Assembly: GCA_027596035.1 (NCBI GenBank)
Contig: JADGJA010000010.1
Span: 1-64,000 of the forward strand
Length of the DNA: 64,000 nucleotides
Direction: 5' to 3'
Source: Thoreauomyces humboldtii
Taxonomy: Eukaryota; Chytridiomycota; Chytridiomycetes; Spizellomycetales; Powellomycetaceae
In this document: in pieces, positions 8,812 through 20,517 of the stretch
Layout of the letters: each line of letters begins with the position of its first letter
Numbering within the stretch: position 1 is the first letter of the stretch
Notes under the pieces: generated by a model
What the model saw: only the letters and a program-made list of their open reading frames with translations
Told to the model about the DNA's origin: nothing
Databases searched by the model: none
Made by a program: the position numbers and the translations under genes

Positions 8812-11452
8812 CTAGCAGTTAAGTCCGGGGACCATCTTCTGATCTGCGAGCCGTTCAACGGCCTTGCAGAGGTCATAATTGATCGTCTCGCTGACGACAG
8901 AGTCGCCTTTGTAATCCGCGTGCGAGGTAACGAATGCGCGCATCCACGTGGCGCCCGTTTGAAGGTCGCCTGAGGCCTTGCGAGAAACAAGGTCGATATA
9001 AGTCTCCAAACGAGCGCGGGTCTCTTTGCCAAGCGCTGGGTCCTGGATCTCAAGGTAGCGGCGAACGAGGTTGGCGAGGCCGAGGAAATGAGTCGAAGGC
9101 TGAAAAACAAAATTACGTTGTTAAGTCGCGTTCCTTTCCAACCATAAGCGAACTCTCTTCCGTTACCTTTCCGTTCATGATCTCATCCGCAGTCATTTCA
9201 TCGCAAGCGTCCCGATCGTCCGGAGCGATCCCGTTTGGTACCGAAGCAGTTCCATAGACTGCTTCACCGATTGTAGTCGTCGAGGCAAGCCCCTGGCATT
9301 TTCGGACTGCGAGCCGGCGGTTGGGGTCGCCGATGACATGCCGACGGAACCAGAACTTCTGACGATGCACAGCATCGCGGACGTGAGCGCGCTGCATGTT
9401 CTCGTCCACCTGATATCATGAAGATCGTTAGGAACGAACTTCCATGCGAGCCAAGCGGAACTACCATACCTTGCTGAGCGGGATGTAGAAGTTGAGGTCA
9501 AAGGCTAAAATAGCACGGACAAGTAGTACCACGAAAACAGCGAAAGCGGCGTTTTCGTGGTCTGTTAGCTGGATTTCCATACTACGGAACTCGACTCGCC
9601 ATCCGATGTTTGGCATTGAAGGCGGCGGGGGCTTGAATCGCATGGATTGCCAGTTGGTAGACTGGATATTTTCGAAATGATCCGAGCTCAGGACATCATC
9701 CTGTTCCAAAAGTTCCTGAAACACAACAAGCGGATCCCGAATGAAGAGATGGGCGTAGTGCTTGGCAAGCAAGTCGTCCACGCCGCCGGCCACCAACTGG
9801 GCGTAGATCTCCGGATCATATACGGTGTTGAGATCGTTGTAAGCATCCTTGTAGAACTCCATTCCCTTGCTAGGGATCTCAAATAGTCTTTCGAGGGATA
9901 CGTCCGGGGTTTCGCAACCGCCCGAATACATCGGTCCAGGGGAGAGGTAGTTGGATATCGAGTCGTATCGCGACTTTTTGATTTCAAACTTCGAATCTTT
10001 GAGAGGCTTGAGACTCCGTTCCTCGACGGTGCGATCGTCGACGCTGCCCGATATCACATTCCATCGACAATCCACGTCGGCAAGGTAACCGCGAAATATG
10101 GGAGCGCCGGCCGATAGCGCCATCATGATAGGAGTGACGACGGCAAGCTGATCGTAAAGCAATCGTGCCTCCTCGACAGAGCATGCCTGGAAAGTGACCT
10201 GCAGACAGCAGCAACCCATTCCGAAGCACATGGCGTCCATGTAAATGTGATCCGGAAGCGCGTCAGGAATCATCTCGGGAAGCGACGGCAGGTGCTTCTT
10301 GTCCAGGAGCTTCGCTGCCGCAGCTGTCTCGGCAACCTGGCCGTTCGAGCAACCAGCGGATATCGCCGTGGAAAGGCACTTGGTAAAATGGCCAGCTAGG
10401 CAGGAAGGGGCGGGTTCGCGCCACGGAGAAGGCGTGTTTTTATCCTTGAAGATGGGCATGTTGATCGAAACCTTGGAGCCCCGGCGTTCGCGGATGTTTT
10501 GAGTGAGCGTTGGGAATCGTGCGTGAGGATTGATTGCCTCGTTTGGAATGAACAAACTCAAGCTAGCCCCAGCGTCTGGCGTGGCCGAAGCGTATGGTGA
10601 AGTGAAGCCACAGCATCCCAACCGCGGGAAGTTGGTCAGGGTCAGTGCAGCTTCCCCTGGGTGCAGCAAAGATGTCGCCAGCTGCCGCCTGGAAGACAAG
10701 GGGAAAGAACGGTAAACAACTGCCGGTATCACGATCACGAAATCGCTTCAAAACTACCACAAACCTCCGAACCATGTTCTCCTCCACACCCATGATATCA
10801 TCCAACGTGTATCCATACGGAACTCCAGGGGTACCTTCCAGCATGTAGCGTCCGTATTCGGGCTTCCAAGAGCTCTCAAAAACATGCCTGAGAGCACAGG
10901 GTGATTGAGCACGCTGTCAGCCCACATTCAAGAATCCTCGGCTAGGGAGGATTTTGCACGAAAGGTGCTCGGATGCACGCACCCTTTCGCAATCTGCTCG
11001 AGTTCCAAGATTTGCAACTTCTCCAAACAGTCGTGTGCACTGAGCGACACCTTGGCGCGGTGCTCATCATCGTCGTATTTGACTACAATGTATTCGATCT
11101 GGAAAGGAAGCCACGAATTTATTGAGCGTAATGACTCTCAAATCACTCAGATGAATTCAAGATTCAGAAAAAGCCTCCAGGGTCGCGAGCTCATTCCCCG
11201 ACCGCCCAAGCCTTCTTGGCGGGCTCGAGTGCCGGTCCCTCATGAGGTGGTTTCGCCCATCGAACTGCGATTTCTTCCGCTCCTCCGGCAGCAAGGCATT
11301 ACCTCGTCACCCCACAAAAGATGGTCCTTTCTCCTGGTCTTGATCCTGTTCCAGATGTTGAGGAACTGAACGATGCCGTGCTCCCGTACGTACGGGGCGT
11401 GCTTCTTTGCCTCACTCCAAGGGAGCGGGGTGCCGATAGTCAACAGACCCAT
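8812..11452 (-). CDS. GCS1: Glutamate-cysteine ligase catalytic subunit (six exons)
   Basis: Exons 11303-11452, 10983-11098, 10765-10887, 9470-10688, 9167-9409 and 8812-9099 join in frame to 712 residues. Every junction has GT-AG ends and restores family sequence, e.g. HLLWGDE|IEYIVVKYDDDE and MVRR|RQLATSLLHPGE. Hallmarks are MLEGTPGVPYG, LTNFPRLGC, FPTLTQNIRERRG, MPIFKDKNTPSP, IYMDAM, CLQVTFQACS and SRYDSISNY. The enzyme makes gamma-glutamylcysteine from glutamate, cysteine and ATP, the rate-limiting step of glutathione synthesis in the cytosol. Odd points: the usual DAMGFGMGNCCLQ motif reads DAMCFGMGCCCLQ, adding two cysteines beside the conserved pair. About 40 extra residues, containing three more cysteines, precede IYMDAM; they remain in frame, although an unrecognised intron there cannot be fully excluded. 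A minus-strand promoter lies in 11453-11980. Confidence 0.94.
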
Positions 11453-11981
11453 GACGTCTTCGGTCGGCTTGTCCTGATGAGCAGTGAGGAGAGCAGATTG
11501 AAGCTCGAAGCACAAGCAGGACCCTGGGAACACTTGCGAGTATCGAAGGAAGGTGCTATGATACCGGCACTGCAGTCTTGCACCGCTGTATCCCCTTTTT
11601 CTTTCTAAGCAGAGTGTGGGAAGGAGAGGAAGGAGGGGGGAGGATGAGAGAGAGAGAGGAGGTGGGGGAATTGCAAAAGTCGATTTGAAAGCCTCGGTGG
11701 TGCGTGTGCGACGAACGCGCCTCGCCCTTTGTCTCTTTTTCTTTTTTTGTTTAGCACGCGCATCGCGCAGCCGAAACCGACGATCGCATGACGGCAGGTT
11801 CACAAGCGAAGTCACTGGTGGTTCGATGAACTTTGTCTGTTTATAACCGGTACATGTACTGTACGTGTGCATGCGGATGCATGAAGCGCGAAACCACAGT
11901 ACTGCATTTCCTAGCCGTATGTATACTGACAAGTGGATCGGCATCCCAAGGTCAGACCGACACGCGACGACTTACGCAGCA
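11453..11981. other. Upstream region of GCS1 with a purine-rich tract
   Basis: This gap of about 530 bp has a G/A-rich tract at about 11615-11665 on the plus strand, i.e. a pyrimidine tract on the coding strand of the ligase, placed where its 5' untranslated leader or promoter should be. No conserved ORF was recognised. Confidence 0.45.
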
Positions 11982-12990
11982 AAGTACTGCCCAGCTTGTT
12001 CGTCGTATAACAAGTGGAAATCTCCGTCGCTGATCTCCCCAAGTTCACCTTTGACACTCGGCATCGACCTCTGCTCTTGGGCAGCGCGCTGAACCTTGGC
12101 CCGCCTTCGCAACGCCGCCTAGCGCTTGCGGATGCGATCACGTTGATAGGCAGCGATCAGATGAGGAGCAGTATTGCAGTTGCGTTTCGGGTGCGGCAAA
12201 TTGCACTGCGGACAACGCACGATCGGCGCCTTGCGGACTCGGGGGCTGCCGTTGACCGCGGGCAACACCGTCGGTCTGATGCGATTCAGACGGGCCGGCA
12301 TTCCCACGCCGACCTGTCCTCCTGCCAGTCGCCACGGGTGGCCTCATCTGCACAGTCGGCTGAACGAGCGTAACTGTGGGCGATATGAGGATTTCCGAAT
12401 CTGCCTGCTGGCCAGCCAGCCGGTTCGCGGATTCCCATTTAAGGAGGGATGCGAGAAGATCATCGTAGCTTCCAAAGGGCATGTCCTCGTGAAGAATGTC
12501 GAGAACGGGCGCTGGAACTGTTGCAAGCGTCTTCCAGATCTGGTTTTTGTCGGTAACGGCGTCGCTCTGCCCGCAGAACTTTAAGCGTCGAACGATGCTG
12601 CACAAGGCAGAGTTGTATGTGGATACGCTTTCGAAAGAGTCGAGTCGCAGATTCTGCCACGTTTCCAAGGCCTCCGGGGCAGTCAGAATTTCCCGTTGGC
12701 GACAGTGTTCCTTGATGGTATCCCAGAGGATCCGGGGTTCGTCGATGTCTCTGTACTGAGAGGACAGTTCTTCGGAGAGGTGGCGCCGAATAAACCAACG
12801 CGCTTTGGCAATGTCCTGGAAGGCACTTCTGTGCTCATCGGTTCCCACGAGCTCTTCGGGGACACGGAAGTCGGGTTCAACCGTGCGATGCAGGAAGCGG
12901 ACAATTGAGAACGTCGACGTGCCAGATATCATAGTTTTCTCCGGTCGAGCTGAGAGCTGGGAACTCGAGGCACTGTAGTTCTCCGTGCAT
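11982..12990 (-). pseudogene. Degenerate Copia-like retrotransposon gag remnant
   Basis: Gag-like sequence is spread over all three minus-strand frames. From the ATG at 12990 one frame reads FPALSSTGENYDIWHVDV, the typical start of a Copia gag. The main body (12932-12138, second frame) contains the long helical gag domain, including ILWDTIKEHCRQ, ALETWQNLRLDSFESV and SLLKWESANRLA. The third frame (from about 12307) carries a zinc knuckle, CPQCNLPHPKRNC (CX2CX3HX4C), then a TAG at 12119-12121, after which the same frame stays coding-like (ALRRRAKVQRAAQEQRSM) to a TAA at 11982. Two frame changes plus an internal stop mean it cannot encode intact Gag. No protease, integrase, reverse transcriptase or long terminal repeats were seen nearby, so it is an isolated 5' fragment. 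Confidence 0.75.
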
Positions 12991-13480
12991 GACAGACGCT
13001 GATGGGATCAACTGAGATTGGAGGGGCCTGCGTTGTGCTGCGAGAGACCGTCGGCCAAAAAAATAATTCTGGAGCCTCTGGACCCCGAGACTGCACGTAC
13101 GGTTTTAGGGTACGGGGGCACGGACGTACACCAGAAGGTGTCGATTCCTAACCCTAGGTCCCCCCGTCCTTACTTTGGTTCCTGAGTAGGTGGTACGCGG
13201 CGTCGAGCACTCCATCTTCCAGCAGATCGCTGTTCGGATCGCGCACCGCAAGGCCTTACACCAACACGGAAAGGAATTCATTGCTCGTAACAGCGGTCCG
13301 GGACTCGCGCAAACTATCGAGCACTCCAAACCAACCGATCGCAACAGCAGGGGTGCGATTTCCCACGCTCAACAGCCCTTGAAGAGCATAAAATGGGCGG
13401 TCTGGTTTACTCGGCTGATCACGCGGCCATGCGACGAGCCGTGGCAGCAGCCCGAACGCTACCGTACGATCCTTCAGGGC
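12991..13480. other. Spacer between the gag remnant and the next ORF
   Basis: The plus-strand frame of the following gene extends leftwards to a GTG at 13190 but has no ATG before 13481, so 5' exons may hide here. A CCTAACCCTAGG-like stretch occurs around 13147-13158. No recognisable protein or RNA gene was found. Confidence 0.4.
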
Positions 13481-14143
13481 ATGACTGGTGCATCGGTAGG
13501 TCTTTCGGACGCGACTTCTGCATTGGTCGGTTATGAGGATCCTAACCAGATCTCCCTCCCAGCTGCGTGGGACTCGGGCTCGGGCGTCGTGACCGACTCG
13601 AATGGCTTCATTCGTGCCTCCATTCGCGCAGGCAGCGGGTCTAGTAGTCATCGCGCAAAACGTACTCTATTTACCCCTCCCGCTCTCCTCGACCTGGTCC
13701 TGCAGGCCGTCCACACCCCGCGTTCCAATCACTCCGCTCCTTTTCTTCAACCAGCGAGACCAAAGACCCTCCGATTTCGATCCGAGGCTGCCGGAAGTCT
13801 TCCGGACGGAGCTATCCAGGGTCTCTCCGACCTCCTCGCGGCCCTCCAGCTCGGCGTCGAGGTCGCTCCTCGTTGGGACGAGGACGATCGGAAGCCTGCT
13901 GAGTGGTGGCAAACGGCGGATGCCCAGATCGAGAGGGAGAGGGCCGACCAAGAGGAGAGAGAGCGGTTAGAGACTGAGGCCGCAGACGCCGCGAGACCGC
14001 CAGCCGATCTGTGGAGGATCCTCTGGAGTTTGCTCCTCCTCCTCCCGTTCATAAGGGTTCTTGTCGTCACGTGGAAACGCATCGTGGCCAACCCGCCCGC
14101 TGTCTCCCGAGTAGTCGCAGCTCCTGCTCATCGGTCTCCTTGA
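13481..14143 (+). CDS. Hypothetical protein with a C-terminal membrane segment
   Basis: This frame is 220 codons from its first ATG and is open without ATG back to about 13190. No family was recognised. The predicted protein has an Ala/Ser/Pro-rich N-terminal half, an acidic charged segment (RWDEDDRKPAEWW), a short coiled-coil-like run of Glu/Arg (ERERADQEERERLETE) and, near the C-terminus, one strongly hydrophobic segment (LWRILWSLLLLLPFIRVLVV) followed by a short basic tail. That layout resembles a tail-anchored membrane protein. It converges on the mitofusin gene. The start is uncertain and it may be an artefact, since the other frames are open over parts of the same stretch. Confidence 0.4.
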   Translation: MTGASVGLSDATSALVGYEDPNQISLPAAWDSGSGVVTDSNGFIRASIRAGSGSSSHRAKRTLFTPPALLDLVLQAVHTPRSNHSAPFLQPARPKTLRFRSEAAGSLPDGAIQGLSDLLAALQLGVEVAPRWDEDDRKPAEWWQTADAQIERERADQEERERLETEAADAARPPADLWRILWSLLLLLPFIRVLVVTWKRIVANPPAVSRVVAAPAHRSP

Positions 14144-14480
14144 AAGGTTTCGGCCGGTCCGATTCCTCACGTTCAAAGTTCCAGGAAATTATAACCGTTC
14201 CATCGCTAGCTAAAAATCATACTACAAAGACGACATCTACTGGGATCTTTCTAGTAAAGCAAAATTCAAAGGACATGTATTTGATAGGAATATCCAGAAG
14301 CGTGAGAAAAAAGGAAAACTTGGCAATAGCGCTCCATGTCTGGACTAATAAGGGGCGAGCGCAAGGTACAGTGAAAGAAGCAAAACAAATATCTACGTGC
14401 GGGGTGTGAGTTTGTGAGTGGAATGACGGCGGTCGAGTAGCCGATGCCGAGGATGTAGGGAGGCTATCTGCCATAATCCT
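14144..14480. other. Convergent 3' spacer
   Basis: A stretch of 337 bp, more A-rich than its surroundings, between the hypothetical membrane protein and FZO1, which converge on it. It should hold both 3' untranslated regions and polyadenylation sites. Nothing else was seen. Confidence 0.5.
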
Positions 14481-17068
14481 TTAAGCCTTCTCGTCGACAT
14501 CCAGATCAATGGAGTCAACTTCTCGGACGAGCCTAGCTGCTCGCGCCGCCATGCTCTCGAAGAAGCGCTTTGCACCTTCTGCGGCACCGATCTCACGCTT
14601 CTGTGAGTCCCGACGTCGCTCGTTCTCGGTCAAAATCCGAGTGAACTGGTGTTGGAACTCGGAGATGGCTAGGCGAAGGACCCGACGAGTGCCTCGGGTC
14701 ACACGATCGACGTTCGAGTCGAGGAAGGCAACCTCGCTGAAATGCTCGCGCATCTTGGCGACCACATTGCGCTCCACGCTGTTCTTCATGTCCGAAAGAA
14801 CATAGAAGAAGATTCCGACGCCTGTCACAGAAAATGGCAATATCAGTAAGGACGACCGAGGGCATTGCAAGTCGATATTCTTGACTCACCCGCAATGGTT
14901 AGTCCGGCAAACACGAGCCTGCCTGTGCTCGAGGACGCTCCGTTGAATCCATTGCGAACCATTTGTGACGCCATTCGCTGATACCCAACGAGTCCTCCAA
15001 CGATGAGGCCGAGACTTGGGGCGTACTCCCGAGCCAGCTCCTTCTTGTCAATCTGCTCGATGAACACGGCCATGTCCATTGTGAGGGCTTCTTTGCGCTG
15101 CACGACCAGCGCCTGCGAGGACGTCGACCCTGACGTTGAACTGGTCACGGCCAGTGGTGTGCTGCTGACCGTGCTGCTGACATCACCGTCGAAGGCTCCT
15201 GCCACCGACCCAACATCGATGGCAGGAGGAACCGTCATGCAGGAGGCAGCCGAGGTCTTGATTTCTTCGAGACACTCTTTCGCCATCGCAATGGCGTGGT
15301 TCTCGCATCGCTGAAGTCGAAGTGTCGCCATGTCGTACACGCACTTGCGGAGGTCCTTCGCGTACTGGTACACGTATAAGGGACCGTTCCACTCGACCTT
15401 GTCGGTATACGCATCCACATGGTCGAGGAAATAGGAGAGCTCCCTTTGAGTGTAAGCCTGTACTATTGCTGCCGTATCGTCGATCGTGCGATCGATGTTT
15501 TCCAAGACCTGCTCCTTGATCTCGAGCATACGATCGTAAACGGGCGAATTGTCCTCCATCTCCTCGGCAATTTCCTGCGCTGTGCGCGCCGCAACGCTCG
15601 TGTTATACTGTGCGACCGTTGCGACGTCGACGAGCAAGTTGTGCAAGTAGATTTTGGCAGGTGCGAGCTTGGAGCGAGATCGTTTCTCCAGGATGAATGT
15701 GCGAAGCTGCTCCTCCAATTTGTGAAAGTCCGGTACCATAGTCCCTTCCGTCGACTCACCCTCCACGTGGTTTAAGCATTCCTTTGCGCTCACGAAATGA
15801 ACGAGCGTGTCGGCATTGTCATAGGTCATAGGCGAGATCTGTCGGATCTGCTCCAGGATATCCCTGCGGCAGCGATCCTTCCGTCTTATCTGGTCAAACC
15901 GGTTGACAACGATGAAAATATACGCCTTCTCTTTCCCCGCGGTGGTCAAGAAGTCTCGGCCCTACATCACGCGAAGTTTAGTAAGATGGCCGCATGTTTC
16001 CTCTGCAAAGGTCTGTCAGTCACTCACGGAGAGGGTAAAGTGGTTTTCCGCATTGACGACAAAGACGATAACGTCAATCTCCTCCTGCTGAGAGAAGAGG
16101 GCCGTCGTCTTGATCGAGTCAATGTTCAATCCTGGCGAGTCAATCAAGCTGATGTCCACAACGCCGTTGTGAAGCAAGCTCTCTGATCTCCCGCGCTTGT
16201 CCTTGCAGTAAACCTTGAGAAGTTCATAGTCTTCCTCATTGTCCTCCACGACCTCACGCAGATGCCGAAAGTCAAATCGGGTGAATGTCGATGGATCCAG
16301 ACGGTTGTAAGCCAGTGGATCGTTGATGCCGTGAACCTCCTCCACGCCATCGTTCTGTTCCGCGTCCACCACCTCGGCAAACAGGGCTGTGCAGGGTTGC
16401 TGATCGTCGGGAACAATCTCGCGTCGTAGTACGGCATTGACGAAAGTGCTCTTTCCGGCATTGAGATCACCCGTAACGAGCACCTTGGAGCGGGTGTCGG
16501 AGATTCGTGCGTGCAGGCGGTCGAGGTGTTGAGAGCAGTCGGCCAGCTTGCTTTCCAAAAGCTGAGAAACGAGAGCGTTGTCCTTCGCCCCCACGCTCCC
16601 CTTCGGTCCCTTGAACCCGTAGGAGTTCATGTCGAGCTGGAGGATCTTCAGGTCGTCGGGCGTCGGGTCTAGTGGAGGCTCGGCGGCTGTGGATACCGGC
16701 GAGGCGGGAGGCTTCACGTCATCGTTCGACGGTACACGACGGGCAGCCACCTTGGGTCCCAAGGCCTTCTGCAAGGCGTGGGCCGGATAACGTAGCGTGT
16801 GGCCAACGGTGCCAGTAGGTCCCACGAGGTCCTGGAGGACGGTTTTCGTTCCCCCGATGAGCGCCGAAAGACAGGCCCTCTTCTCTGCGTAGACGACTTG
16901 CGCATGCTCCCCACCGTAACCCGAGTCGACTCCGAAGGCGGGAGTGGACAAGCTTTTGGCAGAGTCGCCTTTGAAGAAGTGAGGTTCGCGCACCGCGTCC
17001 TTCCCATTGGCTACGGAAACATTGACCGTCTTTGGGCCGTCCCGCGTCGCTGAAGCCTGTTGACTCAT
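14481..17068 (-). CDS. FZO1: Mitofusin, Fzo1-type dynamin-like GTPase
   Basis: Exons 16028-17068, 14890-15961 and 14481-14821 join in frame to 817 residues, close to the length of yeast Fzo1. The GTPase domain shows G1 GDLNAGKST (about residue 200), G3 DSPGLN (about 309) and G4 NRFD in the second exon. Near residues 680-735 two hydrophobic segments are separated by a short loop (LGLIVGGLVGYQ and LVFAGLTIAGVGIFFYVL, the second spanning the last junction). A C-terminal heptad region follows. This is the layout of outer mitochondrial membrane fusion GTPases with both ends facing the cytosol. The N-terminal 150 residues are low-complexity and poorly conserved. Its promoter lies in the 650-bp gap to the right. 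Confidence 0.92.
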
Positions 17069-17720
17069 TCGCTAAGCTAGATGCTGGCTTGAGCGGAGCC
17101 TGGTAGGATGGTTGTGCGCTTGCGGCCCTTAGTACTGGAATGGAAGTGTTGGCAAGTGCTTTGTCGTGAAGGACTGGTTTATCGAAGGTAGCGTAGTTGA
17201 GCGGATAAGTTAGGAGCTTTCCGAAGGACCGCAAGCTGTTTCCGTCAATTAAGTGGCAAGGATTCGACGATCACCAGAGACCAACACGTGTATGAGGCCT
17301 GCGATGTGTATTGCTTGCGTACTATATAGGCGAGGAGAGCGGGTCAAGTGGTGGCAAGCAATTCGGAACTTCGTGAATTCTCAGTGGGACAACGAACGGG
17401 CTTTGAGGAAAGAAAGTCCATTTGACAGCTGCCTCGGTCTGCAACCATTACGGTATGAAACTAGAAACCAGAAACGGAGTGATGGGGGCTGCGACCTTTT
17501 CGGGCACGAGGCTTTGGAAAACAGTCATGCGGCAGTGCATGGGGCAGGTTGGGAGAAGGTGCCAGGTCTGATGCTCAAAGGCACATGGGCGTTGATACAT
17601 GTATGATCAATATACACATCACCTGTCGAGCAACTGCCGCCCATCTGCTCGCCCGCTTCTCCACAAGACGTGCCAAAGGAGCGTCCCTTAGAGACAAGAC
17701 GTCTATCTGTATCATTACAT
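17069..17720. other. FZO1 promoter region and DNAJC28-like 3' end
   Basis: A 650-bp spacer on the 5' side of the mitofusin gene. Small frames occur on both strands, but none has a recognisable motif or codon pattern. No RNA gene or repeat was noticed. Confidence 0.45.
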
Positions 17721-18793
17721 TTATGGTTCCTGTGCACGACTGTCCAACACCTCTTGCTCGATATCAACCCGTTTCCTGTGGGGAACCCCTCGCGGAACCA
17801 GCATATTGAATCGAGCCACCTTTCCGTTAATGTCTCTCGCCCGAACGGTGACCCACTTCTGCACTTCAGCCCGACGGAGTCCATAATACTGACCGCCTCG
17901 GCCCCACGCTCCACTCAACCATATCCTCCGTGCATCTTCTCTCATCGTCTTCAGATCCTCTTCCACCTCGCATCCCAGCTCCACCCATTCCGGCTGGTGG
18001 CCCTGTGCTTTGGCAAGACGATTCATGTAAAAGGTCGAGCGTGCTGTGAACGCGTTTGCCCCGCTCGTGAGATCGAGGGGTTTGCCGCTACCAGGCAAGT
18101 CGTCGAGTTGGCCAGAGCGTATTGCCTGCCCGATCTTTTCCTCGATCATTGTATTCCAGCCAGCGACATCAGCTGGCCTCGGAGCAAAGTAGTCCTGCGT
18201 GAGTTCGCTAGTGGGTCGTCGGTAACCTGGGGTCGAAAACTCGACCGTGAGGCAGGCACGTCAAGTGCAGTAAAGCATTTTTCATTAACAAGCCGAGTTC
18301 ACTCACGTTCAGCATCTTCCCGAGCGTGCATAACTCGCAGCATTTGTGTCTTCTGGGCGCGGCCAGGAGGAAGATGTGTGCCCTCCAATTGCTTACGCGC
18401 CACTATTGCGACTGATTTCGTCGTCGGATTTACTTGGGAACCTAAACGCTTGACCTGATGTTGCTGAACGAGGAACGTACGTAGCCGGTGGAGCACACTT
18501 CCGGCCCCACCACCAGATGCCTTCTTGGCAAAAGCCGGACCAGCCACGGCAACAGCAGCAAGCGTCGCCGCACGCGCAAGTATGCCTGGAACGGCCGATG
18601 GCGGGGTCCAGGTTTCACGCTCCAGAGGCTCGGAAACCGACGTGGATGACTTTGACGAGAAAGTGGCATCGATGATAGCCGTTGGGTGACCTGGTTGACT
18701 GAAATCTTGCTCTTGCGAACCTTGCTCGTGCGTGATTTCGTGTTCTGCCGCAACAAGGGACCCTTCATTTTCAGAGACGTTTCGATATGTCAT
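17721..18793 (-). CDS. DUF1992 (DNAJC28-like) protein
   Basis: Exons 18307-18793 and 17721-18226 (80-bp intron, donor GTGAGT) give 330 residues. The C-terminal half matches the DUF1992 domain of DNAJC28 proteins: MIEEKIGQAIRSGQLDDLPG, SGKPLDLTSG, FYMNRLAKAQGHQPEWVEL. Splicing restores YRRPTSELTQDYF just upstream of the domain. The N-terminal part has an Ala-rich hydrophobic stretch (ILARAATLAAVAVAGPAF) and basic residues but no visible J domain. The first ATG of the open frame (18793) was used; the frame stays open to a TTG at 18931, so an upstream exon carrying a targeting sequence could exist. Animal DNAJC28 has been linked to Golgi and mitochondria; the role here is unknown. It is divergent from eS4. 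Confidence 0.8.
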
Positions 18794-19115
18794 ATTGGTT
18801 CGAGCGGGATCCCGGAGCCTGTTAACGTTGCTGTATATCTCTGGCGCGGGATCGTAGTGAGAACCTGCGTAATAGATGGGCCAGGGCAGAGTGGTTGCTA
18901 ACGGGGGAGAGAGGATGTCTGCTGGCGGCAAAATGTACCGGATACCAGCTCCGAGGAAGTGATTCGCATCCGAGATCCTGGTATGCTGTTAAGTGAAGCG
19001 CATAGCCACAGCTCTCTCCTGGCCCTCGCTCCCTCCCCCAAGCCGAGGCCCCAGCGCCATCCACTACCTCTCACCCCTTTCCAGCACATCATCTCACCGT
19101 TAGACAACTGCAAAG
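18794..19115. promoter_or_regulatory. Presumed bidirectional promoter, DNAJC28-like / eS4
   Basis: 322 bp separate the two divergent start codons. A pyrimidine-rich run (about 19011-19080) precedes the eS4 ATG, as is common for ribosomal-protein gene leaders. No defined binding site is claimed. Confidence 0.4.
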
Positions 19116-20517
19116 ATGGTACGAAGCGACACGATAATGTACCGGAGACGAGAGCGGGGACATATTCGACATTACAGCAGAAACTTATGACCGATGATCG
19201 GATGGATGGATGGATGGACGGACGAAACGGTCGACATGCGATGCGTGGCTGTTGCGCCGAACCTCTTTTGACATTGACAATGAGCGACATGGGACCCTCA
19301 CGAGCCAGTGACTTGGACGAACGAAGCGAATAAGCAACTGACTGCCTGCCCTCTCCAATGTTTTTCACAGGCACGGGGACCCAAGAAGCACATGAAGCGC
19401 GTAAGTGGCCGTTGTTTATATCTTTTTGCCAGGCGAACTTCTCACGGTTACGTGGGTTCTCTAGCTTGCCGCGCCCAAGCACTGGATGCTTGACAAACTT
19501 ACCGGCACCTGGGTACGTGGAGGGAGCGCTCGCGAAATCATTACACGGAGAACGGGTCGCAGGGGGAGGGTCAATCTGGAGCTTGGGGCAGAGGGAAGTT
19601 TGGGGCCAGGACAGCATCCTATCCTGTTCACCGGGTTACCTTCTGCTGCCGCTGGTGCCAGCTCTCCGTATTCCTTATGGATACGGCCGTTCTCCGTGGA
19701 GCTGATAATGTGCGGGAGCTAGAGGTCAGAAGCTCATGCGCTTCTCCCGACAGGCCCCCAAGCCCTCGTCTGGTCCCCACAAGCAGCGCGAGTGCCTGCC
19801 CTTGATCATCTTCCTGCGTAACCGCCTGAAGTACGCGCTCAACAACAAGGAGACCAAGATGATCCTTATGCAGCGCCTCATCAAGGTTGACGGCAAGACC
19901 CGTACCGACTCCACTTACCCCACGGGATTCATGGGTACGCTTGCGTCGAGTCGGTCTGGTTGCATTTTGTCTAACGGATTATGCATAATGTAGACGTCAT
20001 CGGCATCGAGGCCACCAACGAGAATTTCCGTCTGGTTTACGACACCAAGGGCCGCTTCGCCATCCACCGCATCACCGCGGAGGAGGCACAGTACAAGCTC
20101 TGCAAGGTCCGCCGCCTCCAGCTTGGTGCGAAGGGAATTCCTTTCGTGGTCACCCACGACGGTCGCACTCTCCGTTACCCCGACCCCCTGATCAAGGTCA
20201 ACGACACCGTCAAGGTTGACATCGAGTCCGGCAAAATCACCGACTACATCAAGTTTGACACCGGAAACCTCGCTTTCGTTACCGGAGGTCGCAACACTGG
20301 TCGTGTCGGTGTCATCACCCACCGTGAGCGTCACCACGGTGGTTTCGACATTGTCCACATCAAGGACTCTGTGGACCGTCAGTTCGCCACCCGTCTCACC
20401 AACGTTTTCGTCATCGGTGACGGAAACAAGGCATGGATCTCTCTGCCCAAGGGCAAGGGTGTCAAGCTCACCATCACTGAGGAGCGTGACCGCCGCAGGG
20501 AGGCTGCCCGGGCTTAA
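19116..20517 (+). CDS. RPS4: Small ribosomal subunit protein eS4
   Basis: Five exons: 19116-19118 (only the initiator ATG), 19371-19400, 19465-19512, 19754-19934 and 19994-20517, together 261 residues, the normal length. Donors GTACGA, GTAAGT, GTACGT and GTACGC and all AG acceptors keep phase. The protein reads [38 protein letters not shown] and so on, the canonical eS4 N-terminus. The S4 RNA-binding segment ([18 protein letters not shown]), [19 protein letters not shown] and the KOW-like [20 protein letters not shown] follow. It is a structural component of the 40S subunit that binds 18S rRNA. Four introns clustered in the first quarter are typical of ribosomal protein genes. A GGAT-type tandem repeat lies inside the first intron. 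Confidence 0.97.
19199..19217. repeat. GGAT tetranucleotide microsatellite in intron 1 of RPS4
   Basis: About four to five copies of GGAT/GGAC in tandem within the 252-bp first intron. Probably a neutral simple repeat. Confidence 0.7.
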
